A model generated the notes under the pieces. That model ran no database searches and was not told the DNA's origin. It was given only the letters and a program-made list of their open reading frames with translations. Shown here in pieces: positions 8,183 to 19,200 of a DNA stretch of 52,800 bases. This DNA comes from an uncultured Elusimicrobia bacterium (GTDB taxonomy: Bacteria > Elusimicrobiota > Elusimicrobia > Elusimicrobiales > Elusimicrobiaceae). Positions within the stretch are counted from its first letter, which is position 1. Each line of letters starts with the position of its first letter. The stretch is from positions 1-52,800 of the forward strand of contig CAMECJ010000010.1 in the NCBI GenBank assembly GCA_945913025.1, in the 5' to 3' direction. A program made the translations under genes and the position numbers.

Positions 8183-9646
8183 ATGACCGTAAAAGTTAGA
8201 TTTGCCCCGTCTCCGACCGGATTTTTGCATATCGGAGGGGTCCGCACCGCGCTTTTCAACTACCTTTTCGCCAAAAAAAATAAAGGCACGTTTTTGTTAA
8301 GAATCGAAGATACCGACGAGGAACGATCCACCCAAGCGTCCACCGACGCCATTTTTGAAGGAATGCAGTGGATGAATTTGACGTGGGACGAAGGCCCGAT
8401 GCCCGACGGCACCAATAAAGGCCCCGACGCGCCCTACTACCAAGCCATCCGCGCCGACCAGGGAATTTATAAAAAATACATTGACCAGCTCATCGCCGAA
8501 GGCAAAGCGTACAAATGCTATTGCACCGAAGAAGAACTGGAAGCCAACCGCCAAAAATGCCTGGCCGAACACCGCCCGCCGAAATACAGCGGAAAATGCC
8601 GCAATTTAACGCCCGAACAGCAAAAAGAGCTGGAAGCGCAGGGCCGCAAATACGTCATCCGCTTCCGCATGCCGGAAGAAGGCGACGTGGAATGGGACGA
8701 TATGATTCGCGGTCACGTAAAATTTGCCAGCAAAGATTTGTACGACCTCGTTATCCAAAAAACGAGCGGCTATCCCACTTATAACTTTGCCGTCGTTATC
8801 GACGACCATTTAATGGGAATGACGCACGTTATCCGCGGGGACGACCATATTTCCAATACGCCCTCGCAAATCCAGATTTACCGTGCGCTCGGCTGGAAGG
8901 AACCGGTGTTTGCCCACTTGTCTATGATTCACGGACCGGACGGCAAAAAACTTTCCAAACGCCATGGTGCGACGAATGTGGTGGAATTCCGCAATATGGG
9001 ATACTTGCCGGAAGCGCTGAAAAACTATTTGGCGCTTTTGGGCTGGGCCACCAGCGATTCGCAGCAAATCTTCGCCGCCGGAGAACTGGAAGAAAAATTT
9101 GACATCTCCGGCTGCCAGCCCAGTCCGGCCGTGATGGATCCGGAAAAACTCAACTGGATGAACGGAGAATACATCCGCGCCACGCCGATTGCCCGCCTGA
9201 CCGACCTTGCGATGCCGTTTATTGAAAAAGCGGGGATTGACGTATCCAAAACGGCCCGCGCCAAACTGGAAGGCATTATCGGGCTGGAGCAGGAAAAATA
9301 TAAACTGCTAACCGAAATTCCGGATTTAATCCGCTTCTTTTTTGAAGATCCCGTGTTTGAGCCGGAGGCCGTGGAAAAAGTGTTCGGCAAGCCCGAGGCC
9401 AAACAGGCGCTTACCCTGATGATTGACGCTTACGGCAAACTGGAAGATTTTACCGAAGCCAATCTGGAAGCCGCCGCGCGCACAACCGCCAAGGAAAACG
9501 GACTGAAAGCGGGGCAGATTTTCCACCCCGTGCGCGTGGCCGTTTCGGGCCGCACCCACGGGCCGACCTTGTTTAAAATGCTGGAATATATGGGCAAAGA
9601 TGTTGTACTCGCGCGCTTAAATCACGCGCTGTCATACTGCAAATAA
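8183..9646 (+). CDS. gltX: glutamyl-tRNA synthetase
   Basis: This 487-residue class I synthetase attaches glutamate to tRNA-Glu and, where GatCAB operates, to tRNA-Gln. The HIGH motif is HIGG at residues 16-19 within FAPSPTGFLHIGGVRTALFN, and KLSKR lies at 256-260. The C-terminal helical anticodon-binding region is complete and ends with the family hallmark GRTHGPTLFKMLEYMGKD. The start is supported by upstream GAGGA. A GYF-domain protein gene and pilT follow on the same strand with small gaps, so read-through is possible. Confidence 0.96.
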   Translation: MTVKVRFAPSPTGFLHIGGVRTALFNYLFAKKNKGTFLLRIEDTDEERSTQASTDAIFEGMQWMNLTWDEGPMPDGTNKGPDAPYYQAIRADQGIYKKYIDQLIAEGKAYKCYCTEEELEANRQKCLAEHRPPKYSGKCRNLTPEQQKELEAQGRKYVIRFRMPEEGDVEWDDMIRGHVKFASKDLYDLVIQKTSGYPTYNFAVVIDDHLMGMTHVIRGDDHISNTPSQIQIYRALGWKEPVFAHLSMIHGPDGKKLSKRHGATNVVEFRNMGYLPEALKNYLALLGWATSDSQQIFAAGELEEKFDISGCQPSPAVMDPEKLNWMNGEYIRATPIARLTDLAMPFIEKAGIDVSKTARAKLEGIIGLEQEKYKLLTEIPDLIRFFFEDPVFEPEAVEKVFGKPEAKQALTLMIDAYGKLEDFTEANLEAAARTTAKENGLKAGQIFHPVRVAVSGRTHGPTLFKMLEYMGKDVVLARLNHALSYCK

Positions 9647-9680
9647 TTGCAGCTGATCTGCCGTTGCCGGCAAGGACGCT

Positions 9681-11771
9681 ATGAAATACTGGTTTTTTGA
9701 CGGAAACGACGTAGTCGGTCCTTTTTCGCCGCAAGAACTTTTGCGGAGAAAGGGATTTTCCGTTTCCAACAGTTTAGTGTGTCCTGAAAATTTTAGCGAA
9801 GACGAGGACAGCTGGAAAACGGCGTCCTCGTTTGCTGATTTTGGGCAGGACGGGCAGCCCGTTCCCTCCGCCCCGCCGGCAGCGGAACCCACTGACGAAT
9901 CAACGGCGGAAGAAGCTGCTTTATTTGACAAAGAAATGGATACGTTTCTCAAAAACCCGTCCATTTTGGCGGGCACGGCCGAACCCGCGCCGGACGGGCC
10001 TGCGCTTGAAATTCCCAAAAAACCCGCCAAACCCGGTCCTATTGAAGATTATTTCAACAACATTAACAGCGAAGATTTAGGCGGTATTTTAGGTATTCCG
10101 GAACCGAACGAAAATTCGGATATGAATCTTCCGCGCGCGTTTGAAAAGGAATTTGAAGAGACCGTTCCTCCTTCGGATAAGGAAATTGATTTTGTAGAAG
10201 CGGACGCGGAAGAAGCGGAAGAACCCGCCGCAGCGGAGGATTTGTCTGCGGAAACGGCCGATGTTCCCGTCCCGCCAAATTCCGCCGCACAGGAAACGGA
10301 AGCAACTTCCGCGCCGCAAACCGCCGAGGTTCCGCGCCGCGTCCGGCCGGAGGAACCCGCTTCCGTAAAATTGGCGCAAGAGGAGACCCCTGTAACGATT
10401 TCCGTGGTGGAGGAAAATGCGGATCCCGTTCTTGTTTTGCCGGCGCATCAGGATCAGGAACGGCAAGCGGAAACTGCTTCCGTTCCGGCGGAAGAAGATT
10501 CTGCCCCCGCGGAAGAAACGCCGTCCGAACCGGAACCGGATTCTGAACCGGAGCCGGAACCGGAACCAGAAAATCTGTCTACGTGTACGCTTCCGCTGAT
10601 AGGAGCGGAGAACGAAACGGTTTCGCTGCCGTCAATACCTAAAGACGGTGTTTTTAGATCAGATCCGGTACAAGCGGAAGAAGAATTATTTGTTCCTATA
10701 CAAGAGTTGCAGGAGCCGATTGATACAATACAAGTGGCATTGGAACCGGCGGCCCAAGTATCTTCGGAAACGGAAACTGCTTCCGCGCCGCAGCCGTTGC
10801 CTAAGGAAACGGATAACCCTGCATCTAAAACGTCAACCCGTCTAATCTCTGCCGAAGAAACACTACTGGGGGAGGCTCCGCAAACGAAACCGGCACAAGG
10901 GTCCGACACTGAACCGGAGGAACTTGTTCCCGCCGCAACACATCAACAAGGGGAACAACAGACGGATTTGCGTGAAACGGTATGCAGAGAAACCACCGCC
11001 CCGACGCAGGAAGATCCCAGGGAACAAACCGTCCGCGATATTTTACGCGGCAATTTGACGGTTCCGGCGGAAGAAGAATTGAAAGAGCCGCTTAAGGCAC
11101 TTTCCGTGGAGCCGGAAGTAAATCAAATAAAACCTAAGTTGAACCAAACGCCGGAAATTACGCGCTTTTTAGATACGCAGAGCCGGATTATCCGCCGTTC
11201 CCGCAATAAAAAAGCGGATATGATGTTGTGGATTTTGGCGTGCCTGCTTGCGTTGGGTGTTTTATATGCGATTGTTCATTTTGTAACTCCGCGTCCGGCG
11301 GTTTCCGCCGTTGTTGCACCGCCGGCCGCCGTTGCGCCTTCCGCTGCGGTAACCACAGCTGTATCTTCCGCTCCGGCAGCCGCGCCTTCCGGTCCTTCCG
11401 CCGCCAAGGTTCCTTCCGTTACCCCGCCGCCTCCGTTCGTGCGCAGTGCGCCGGAGGTAAAGCCCGTCCTTCCGCCTGCTCCGCTTACGGCGGCGGATAA
11501 AGCATTGGCCGCGGTGCAGAATTACCGTTTGTCGGGTGATAGGGGAACAATCGCTTCGTACTTTGACCGGATATATAAAACGAAACTTTCCCAAGGATAT
11601 ACGGGAAATTGGAGCGCGGAAGCTTTGCATAAGAATATATATATTGTAAAATACAGACTAAGCAAAACGCGTTTGGAACCCGTGGTATACGTGTTTCAGG
11701 CGGATGCTGCCCAAGGCAAACTGACGGGCGCGCTCAATAACGCCGCATTGGATTTAGTGGGTAAGATTTGA
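9681..11771 (+). CDS. GYF-like N-terminal domain, acidic linker, single-pass membrane protein
   Basis: I do not recognise this 696-residue protein as a named family. Residues 1-50 (MKYWFFDGNDVVGPFSPQEL) match the GYF_2 pattern, a small fold that often binds proline-rich peptides. Residues about 60-500 are low complexity, rich in Glu, Pro, Ala and Thr, with a PEPEPEPEP tract. Basic residues (IIRRSRNKK) precede a transmembrane helix at about 516-537. An Ala/Pro/Val-rich spacer then leads to a folded C-terminal region of about 90 residues (DKALAAVQNYRLSGDRG to the end). The predicted topology is N-in, C-out. It starts behind AAGGA, 34 nt after gltX, and pilT follows 52 nt downstream, which hints at a role with the pilus or cell envelope. 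No enzyme motif is visible. Confidence 0.8.
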   Translation: MKYWFFDGNDVVGPFSPQELLRRKGFSVSNSLVCPENFSEDEDSWKTASSFADFGQDGQPVPSAPPAAEPTDESTAEEAALFDKEMDTFLKNPSILAGTAEPAPDGPALEIPKKPAKPGPIEDYFNNINSEDLGGILGIPEPNENSDMNLPRAFEKEFEETVPPSDKEIDFVEADAEEAEEPAAAEDLSAETADVPVPPNSAAQETEATSAPQTAEVPRRVRPEEPASVKLAQEETPVTISVVEENADPVLVLPAHQDQERQAETASVPAEEDSAPAEETPSEPEPDSEPEPEPEPENLSTCTLPLIGAENETVSLPSIPKDGVFRSDPVQAEEELFVPIQELQEPIDTIQVALEPAAQVSSETETASAPQPLPKETDNPASKTSTRLISAEETLLGEAPQTKPAQGSDTEPEELVPAATHQQGEQQTDLRETVCRETTAPTQEDPREQTVRDILRGNLTVPAEEELKEPLKALSVEPEVNQIKPKLNQTPEITRFLDTQSRIIRRSRNKKADMMLWILACLLALGVLYAIVHFVTPRPAVSAVVAPPAAVAPSAAVTTAVSSAPAAAPSGPSAAKVPSVTPPPPFVRSAPEVKPVLPPAPLTAADKALAAVQNYRLSGDRGTIASYFDRIYKTKLSQGYTGNWSAEALHKNIYIVKYRLSKTRLEPVVYVFQADAAQGKLTGALNNAALDLVGKI

Positions 11772-11823
11772 TGGTATATAAGGCCGGCGCAGCAGCCGGA
11801 AATTTTACTGAAGAGAGGGTTTT

Positions 11824-12927
11824 ATGGCAGAACAGCAACCGATGGTTAAAGCCACGATGGATGATTTATTTAAATTAATGAAAGCGAAAAACGCTTCCGA
11901 TATTCACTTAACAGTCGGCGTGCCGCCTGTCTTGCGTATTCAGGGCCGCTTGTACCAGACGCCATTTGAATCCCTTACCAAAGAAAGCGCACAGACGTTG
12001 ATTTATTCTATTTTAAACGATGAACAACGCCAAATGTTTGAAGAAAAGCTAGAGCTGGACTGCTCTATCGGCCTTAAATCGCTCGGCCGTCTGCGCGTAA
12101 ACGTATACAAACAAAAGGGTTGTGTGGCGGCTGCATTCCGTTCCATTCCCAATGAATTTAAATCGTTCGAAGAGTTAAATTTGCCTCCCGTGGTATATAA
12201 CATTATGAAGTTAAATAAAGGGCTGGTGCTTGTAACGGGGTGTACGGGGTCCGGTAAATCTACGTCTTTGGCCAGTATGATTAACTACTTGAATATGAAC
12301 GAAAGCAACCACATTATGACGGTGGAAGATCCTATCGAATTCGTTCATCCGCATAAACGCAGTATCGTCAACCAGCGCGAGGTCGGTTCGGATACGCATT
12401 CTTTTGCCGATGCATTGAAACACTTTTTGCGTCAGGATCCGGATATTATTTTGGTGGGCGAGCTTCGCGATATTGAAACGATGGAAGCGTGTTTGACGCT
12501 GGCCGAAACAGGTCACTTGGTGTTTGCTACCTTGCACACCAACGATGCGGTGCAGTCTATTAACCGTATCATCGATGTATTTCCTCCCAACCAGCAGCCG
12601 CAGATCCGCACGCAGCTGTCCTTCGTGCTGGAAGCGATTATTTCCCAGCAGTTAATTCCCACACTGACAGGCGGGCGCGCAATGGCGGCTGAAGTCATGT
12701 TGGCTAATTCTGCTATCCGCAGCTTAATTCGCGATGGGAAACCGGAGCAGATTCTGTCTACCATGCAAACCAACGCCGGTATGGGTATGATTACGATGAA
12801 CCAAGCACTGGGTGATTTATATATGCAAAAGAAAATCAGCTATCAGGAAGCGATTGGTCATACAGGGGATCCGTCCGGCCTGAAAACATATTTACAGCAG
12901 AAGCTGGGTACCTCCAACTTTAAATAA
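11824..12927 (+). CDS. pilT: type IV pilus retraction ATPase PilT
   Basis: The 367-residue hexameric ATPase depolymerises type IV pili at the inner membrane base and drives twitching. An N-terminal PAS-like domain (SDIHLTVGVPPVLRIQG) precedes the RecA-like motor. The Walker A motif GCTGSGKST is at 139-147; the Asp box EDPIEFVH, a Walker B region (DPDIILVGELRD) and the His box (TGHLVFATLHTND) are intact. The C-terminus holds the PilT-type AIRSLIRDGK segment and the MITMNQAL helix, which distinguish PilT from PilB. An RBS (GAGAGGG) precedes the ATG. Together with the pilin-like genes here it implies an active pilus system whose assembly genes lie elsewhere. Confidence 0.95.
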   Translation: MAEQQPMVKATMDDLFKLMKAKNASDIHLTVGVPPVLRIQGRLYQTPFESLTKESAQTLIYSILNDEQRQMFEEKLELDCSIGLKSLGRLRVNVYKQKGCVAAAFRSIPNEFKSFEELNLPPVVYNIMKLNKGLVLVTGCTGSGKSTSLASMINYLNMNESNHIMTVEDPIEFVHPHKRSIVNQREVGSDTHSFADALKHFLRQDPDIILVGELRDIETMEACLTLAETGHLVFATLHTNDAVQSINRIIDVFPPNQQPQIRTQLSFVLEAIISQQLIPTLTGGRAMAAEVMLANSAIRSLIRDGKPEQILSTMQTNAGMGMITMNQALGDLYMQKKISYQEAIGHTGDPSGLKTYLQQKLGTSNFK

Positions 12928-12948
12928 TTGGGGCGTAAAATGAATTTT

Positions 12949-12985
12949 ACCGGCCTTTAAACCAAGTTGTTTAAAGGCCGGTTTT
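12949..12985 (+). terminator. intrinsic terminator after pilT
   Basis: A 14-bp perfect stem, ACCGGCCTTTAAAC paired with GTTTAAAGGCCGGT, with a 6-nt loop and a TTTT tail. Confidence 0.88.
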
Positions 12986-13142
12986 AATTTCCATTTCTTA
13001 CAATTCTGCTTTTGTGAGCGAGGGGGTATAGAATACCAAGAGACAGTCCAAAAAATGCACAAATTTGCAAAAATAGGTTTCTTTTTAAGGCGCCTGTCCG
13101 GAAGGGACGGTGTGATATCAGGTTTGAAAAGAGATAAAATTC

Positions 13143-13167
13143 TGACAAGTTGAATTAAGTTTTGTCA
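13143..13167. promoter_or_regulatory. TGACAA...TTGTCA dyad upstream of the megasynthase
   Basis: A 6-bp inverted repeat (13143-13148 and 13162-13167) with a 13-nt spacer lies just upstream of the likely synthase promoter. It could be a regulator site. The remaining intergenic sequence, 12986-13142, shows only a short CCTG...CAGG stem (about 13093-13122) and no gene. Confidence 0.3.
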
Positions 13168-13196
13168 AGTCTTTATACAAAAAAGTGTATGTAAAT

Positions 13197-13225
13197 TTGT
13201 TTTAGTTCTCCTAAATTTATAAAAT
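13197..13225 (+). promoter_or_regulatory. likely promoter of the megasynthase gene
   Basis: TTGTTT (13197-13202), a 17-nt spacer and TAAAAT (13220-13225) predict a start near 13232. The resulting leader of about 44 nt carries a good Shine-Dalgarno, TTAGGAGAAC, just before the ATG at 13276. Confidence 0.5.
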
Positions 13226-13275
13226 ATACCTATATAGAAGTAAGCAAGGAAAAAGGATTTCCGTTAGGAGAACAA

Positions 13276-16200
13276 ATGAAAAATAAACACCTTGAACCTA
13301 TCGCCGTAGTTGGTATCGGCGCTATCATGCCCGGAGCGTTGACGAAAGACGAATTCTGGAGCAACATTAAAGAAGGCAAGTATTGCATTACCGAAATTCC
13401 CGCGTCTTACTGGGACTACAAACTTTTCTACAGTTCCGACCATAAAGCCGAAGACAAACTTTATTCCAAAATCGGCGGTTTTATTCCCCAGACGTTTAAA
13501 TTCAATTCCCTCAAATACCGCATTCCTCCCCAAATTGCCAAACAGATGGACACTGTGCAGCACCTGGCTATCGAAACCACGCGCATGGCGTTGGAAGATT
13601 CCGGTTATGACAAAAAAGAGTTTGACCGCAACCGCACTGCGGTAATTATCGGTAACTCCATGGGCGGCATGAAGAACGAAATGTCCAACACCCGCCTAAA
13701 CAGACCTTTCTTGTACGAAATCCTTAAAAATACTCCTACGTATAAATCGCTGGCTCCGGCAGACGCCCAGAAAATGATGGACGAAATGGACGCGGGCGTA
13801 CGCGAAAAATTCACTCCGGTCAACGAAGACTCCATGCCCGGCGAGCTCGCCAACGTAATTCCCGGCCGCGTGGCCAACGTATTCGACTTACACGGCACCA
13901 ACTTCGCCGTGGACGCCGCGTGTGCCACTTCGTTAGCCGCCATCGACCAGGCCGTAAACGGCCTTCGCATGGGCAATTTTGATATGGCTATCGCCGGCGG
14001 CGTGGACCAGATGATGTCCCCGTCCGCTTACATCAAATTCTGCAAAATCGGTGCGCTTTCCGAAAAAGGCTCCTGCCCGTTTGACGCCAAGGCCGACGGT
14101 TTCGTTATGGCTGAAGGCGCGGGTATGGTAATTTTAAAACGCCTCTCGGACGCTGTAAAATCCGGCGACAAAATTTACGCCGTTATCCGCGCGGTCGGCG
14201 CGTCTTCCGACGGGAAAGGAAAAGGCATTACCGCCCCGAACCCGAAAGGCCAAAAAATCGCCGTGGAAAAAGCGTTTGAACAGGTGGAATATACCCCCGG
14301 CGACGTGGGCCTTGTGGAAGCGCACGGCACCAGCACCCGCGTGGGCGACGCCGTGGAACTCAACGCGTTAAACGAAATTTTCAGCGCGCACGCCAAACCA
14401 GGCACCATCGGTTTGGGCAGCGTAAAAAGCCAAATCGGCCACGCCAAAGCGGCGGCCGGTATCGCTTCGTTAATCAAAACTTCGCTCGCCTTATATAATA
14501 AGGTGTTGCCGCCGTCCGTCAATTTTGAAACCCCGAACCCGACCGTGGACTGGGCCACCTGCCCGTTCCGCGTGATTACCAAACTGGAAGACTGGAACAC
14601 GGACAAAGTGCGCCGCGCCAACGTTTCTGCGTTTGGTTTTGGCGGAACCAACTTCCACGTGGCTATGGAAGAAATGAACGACGGTCTGCTTAAAAAAGAA
14701 GCAGCCGTTTGCCAAGAATCCAATGCCCAAGAAACCAAAGTGTGCCAATGTTCCGTATCCTCTACCCCCAAACAGGAGAAAGCAAATATGACTTATACCC
14801 TTCACGTGCCCGGCGAAAAAATCCAAAGCGACGTATTAACCTTCTCCGCTGCCACGAAGCAGGAACTTTTTAACGTGCTGGACAAAGCGCTCGTCGCCAT
14901 TCAGTACGATCCCACTTACTTGCCTAGCATTTCCTATAAAAATCACATTGCCAAAGCTGATAAATTTGCGGTAACGATTAACGTGGAAACGCCGGAAAAA
15001 CTGAAAGAAAAAATCGAATTTTTCAAAAAAACCGCTTCTTCCCAGGATGTTTGGGAACAGGAATCGTTGTACCTGCGCATGAAAGGCATTTATCCTTTTA
15101 CGCCCAGCGAAATCAAACCCAAAGTCTGCTTTATGTTCCCCGGCCAAGGGTCCCAGTATGTGGATATGATGAAGGACTTGGCTTCCAAATACAAAATCGT
15201 GCAGGATACGTTTGACGAAGCTGACCGCCTGCTGACGGGCATCATCGGACAGACCCTGACGGAAACCTTGTGGAGCAAACCCGGCGAAACGAAAGAAAAA
15301 ATCGCCGAACGCGAAGCCGCCATCAAGAAAACCGAAATGACCCAGCCCGCCGTACTGACGGCGGACATCGCGATGATGCGCCTGTTGTCCTCTTTCGGCA
15401 TTAAGCCCGACGTAGTGATGGGCCACAGCTTGGGCGAATACGCCGCCGCCGTCGCCGCCGGTATTTTCGATTTTGAAAACGGTCTCAAAGCCGTTTGCAC
15501 CCGCGGTAAAGTAATGTCCGAAATTAAAGTGGAGGACAACGGCAAAATGGCTTCCATCGCCGCCCCCGTGGAACGCGTGGAACCTGAACTTGCGCGCATT
15601 AACGGTTACGTGGCCGTAGCCAACAAAAACTGCCCGACGCAGACGGTTATCGCCGGCGCTTCCAAATCTATTGACGACGCGATTAAAATGTTTACGGATA
15701 TGGGTATTCAAGCAGTGCAAATTCCGGTTTCGCACGCTTTCCACTCCGCCATAGTGCGCCCCGCTATGCCGCAGTACCGCGCGTTCTTGGACACGCTGAA
15801 ATTCAACGCGCCTACGATGCCCATTACCACCAACGTGACGGCGGAATTCTATCCGTCCGATCCGGAGAAAATCAAAGACCTTATGGTCACGCAGATTTCC
15901 CACTCCGTGGAATGGATTAAACAGCTGCAAACCACTTACGATTCCGGCGTACGCCTGTTTGTGGAATGCGGCCCCAAACGCGTGCTTTCCGCCTTGGCCT
16001 CCAACACCTTGTCCGACAAGAAGGACATCAAAGTCTTGGCCTCGAACCATCCCAAAAAAGGCGGTATTGTGGAATTTAACGACTTGTTCGCCAACCTCAT
16101 CTCTTCCGGCATCCACCTGGATTGGAACGGTACCGATATGTACGGCGACAACTCCACTTTTAACCCCGCTTTTGTAAACTGGGTAACGGGCAACGCCACC

Positions 16201-19200
16201 CCCGTGGAAAAAGCCGAAGGAACCATCAAGACCCCTGCAGCCGAAGCTCCGGCCTGCGCGTGCACCGCTTCTAACAACGGCGGCAAAAAATCCGTGGTCA
16301 TCAGCGGTATCGCCGCGGGCGGCCCCGGCAGCTGGGATAAAATTTTCCGCGAAGGCGTGCTGGACGAAATTCTCTCCGGCCGCAATATGATTGAACCCGT
16401 TTCCGCCGAAATCCAGCAGAAACAAATCGACAAACACGTCGAGTTCGTCATTAAATCCAAAGACGGAAACCACCGCTTCGAACGCTTGACCTCCCCGATG
16501 CAGGCCATTAAACTGGCGGCCAAAGGCGGCGCGTTTGACTTGGAAAAAGAATTTGGTCTGCCGGCCAAATGGGTCCGTTCGATGGACCGCTCCTTCCAGC
16601 TGGCGATTGCCGCGGGTATTTTAGCTCTTAAAGACGCGGGCATTCCGCTCGTCCTTTATTATAAACCCACCTCTACGGGCGGCTACCTGCCGGACCGTTG
16701 GGGTCTGCCGGCCGATATGATTGACGAAACGGGCGTGATTTTTACCTCCGCTTTCCCCGTGGCCAACAGCATGATGGGCGATTTGTCCAAACGCGTGGCG
16801 GGACTCCTTAATAATAAGACCGCCAAAGAAGTCCGCGCATTCTGCGACAAATTTATCGCGCAAATTTCCGATCCGGCCCTGAAAGCCGAAATCGAAGCTT
16901 GGTATCAGGCCAACTTTAAAGATAAAGAAGTGGAGCCCGAAGCGTTTACTTCCGAATTTATCTTAAAAACCATTATTATCGCCCACTCGCATTTTTGCCA
17001 GTGGATCCGCGCCCGCGGACCGGCGACTGCGATGAGCGCCGCGTGCGCTTCCACCGCCCAGGCCATTTCCGTGGCGCAGGACTGGATTAAACTCGGCCGC
17101 TGCAAACGCGTCATCGTCATCAGCGCCGACGACATTACCAACGACAACGTGTCCGAATGGATTTTGACGGCCTTCCTGGCCTCCGGTGCCGCTACGACGG
17201 AATCCGACGTTACTAAAGCCGCCCTTCCGTTTGACCGCCGCCGCAACGGTATGATTGTGGGTATGGGTGCTGTGTCCCTTATCGTGGAAGACGAAGCGGA
17301 AGTCGCCAAACGCGGCATGAAACCGCTTGCCAGACTGCTGTCTACGGAAATTTCCAACAGCGGTTTCCACGTAACCCGCTTGGACGTCGGCCACGTGGCC
17401 CAGGTAATGAACCGCCTCGTCGCCACCGCCGAAAAGGAATACGGACTTAACCGCTCCGACATTGCCAAGCAGCTCGTATTTATCTCCCATGAAACGTATA
17501 CGCCCGCCCGCGGCGGTTCCGCCAGTGCGGAAGCGTATGCGTTGAAATCTACCTTCGGTGCGGACGTAAGCAGTGTAATCGTCAGCAACACCAAAGGCTT
17601 TACCGGCCACTCCATGGGCGCCGGTTTGGAAGACGCTATCGCCGTGCGCTGCCTCAATACGGGGCTCGTTCCGCCGATTGCGAACTTTAAAGAGGCCGAC
17701 CCCGAATTGGAAGGCATTACGCTGAGCAAAGGCGGGCATTACAACTTTAAATACGCCTTGCGCTTAGCCGCCGGTTTCGGTTCCCAATTAGGTATGACTT
17801 TACTCGAAAAAGTGTGGCAGGTAGGCGAACCGCGCATCGCGGATGAAGCCAAACACCAGGCGTGGCTGAAAGAAATTTCCGGCCAGCAGGCCCCCGTCTT
17901 GGAAGTAGTGCAGAACACCCTTCGCATTAAAGACAACTACCAGCACGGCGTTAAACCCGCCTTGGTGATGGAAGGATCCCAGGCGTTTGTAGATAAAGTA
18001 AATGCCGTCCACGGCGTTAAACCCGCCGTGGTGGCGGCGGCCCCTGCGGTAACGCCTGTTGCCCAACCCGCCCCGCAGGCCGCGGTGGCCCCTGTAGCGG
18101 CTCCAGCTCCTGTTGTAAAACCTGTTGCGCTCGATGAAGCGACGGTGACGAAAGAAGTCGTCAAAATGGTCGGCGAAAAAACGGGTTATCCGGAAGATAT
18201 GCTTGATATCGATCTCGACATGGAAGCCGACCTCGGTATCGACACTGTTAAACAGGCTGAACTGTTTGCCGCGATGCGCGAACATTACGGTATCGCCCAG
18301 CAGGACGGTATTCAGCTGAAAGACTACCCGACGATCCGTCACTGTATTAAATTTGTTTTGAACAATGCGGGTGTGTCTGCTCCGGCGGCTGCCCCGCAGG
18401 CCACGGCGGCCCCTGCGGTAACGCCTGTTGCCCAACCCGCCCCGCAGGCCGCGGCGGCCCCTGTAGCGGCTCCTGTGGCCGCGAAACCCGCCGCCTCTTT
18501 AGACGAAGCGACGGTGACGAAAGAAGTCGTCAAAATGGTCGGCGAAAAAACGGGTTATCCGGAAGATATGCTTGATATCGATCTCGACATGGAAGCCGAC
18601 CTCGGTATCGACACCGTCAAACAGGCTGAACTGTTTGCCGCGATGCGCGAACATTACGGTATTGCCCAGCAGGACGGTATCCAACTGAAGGACTACCCGA
18701 CGATTCGCCATTGCATTAACTTTGTTTTGAACAACGCAGGAGTGTCTGCTCCGGCGGCTGCCCCGCAGGCCACGGTGGCCCCTGCGGTAACGCCCGTGGC
18801 TCAACCCGCCCCGCAGGCCGCGGCGGCCCCTGTAGCGGCCCCTGTGGCCGCGAAACCTGCCGCCTCTTTAGACGAAGCGACGGTGACGAAAGAAGTCGTC
18901 AAAATGGTAGCCGAAAAGACGGGTTATCCCGAAGATATGCTTGATATCGATCTCGACATGGAAGCCGACCTCGGTATCGACACCGTTAAACAGGCTGAAC
19001 TGTTTGCCTCCTTGCGCGAACATTACGGTATTGCCCAGCAGGACGGTATTCAGCTGAAAGACTACCCGACGATCCGCCATTGCATTAACTTTGTTTTAAA
19101 CAATGCGGGCGGTGCAGCAGCCGCTCCGATAGCCCAACCCACTGTGGCTGTAACTCCGGCTCCTGTAGTCCAACCTGCTCCGGCTGTAACGCCTGTAGCC

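Noticed and set aside
14836-16473. 545-codon minus-strand ORF inside the megasynthase
   Set aside because: It is antisense to MAT and the KS1-MAT linker, has Phe/Gly/His-rich noise composition and no domain; codon bias of the real gene keeps the opposite frame open.
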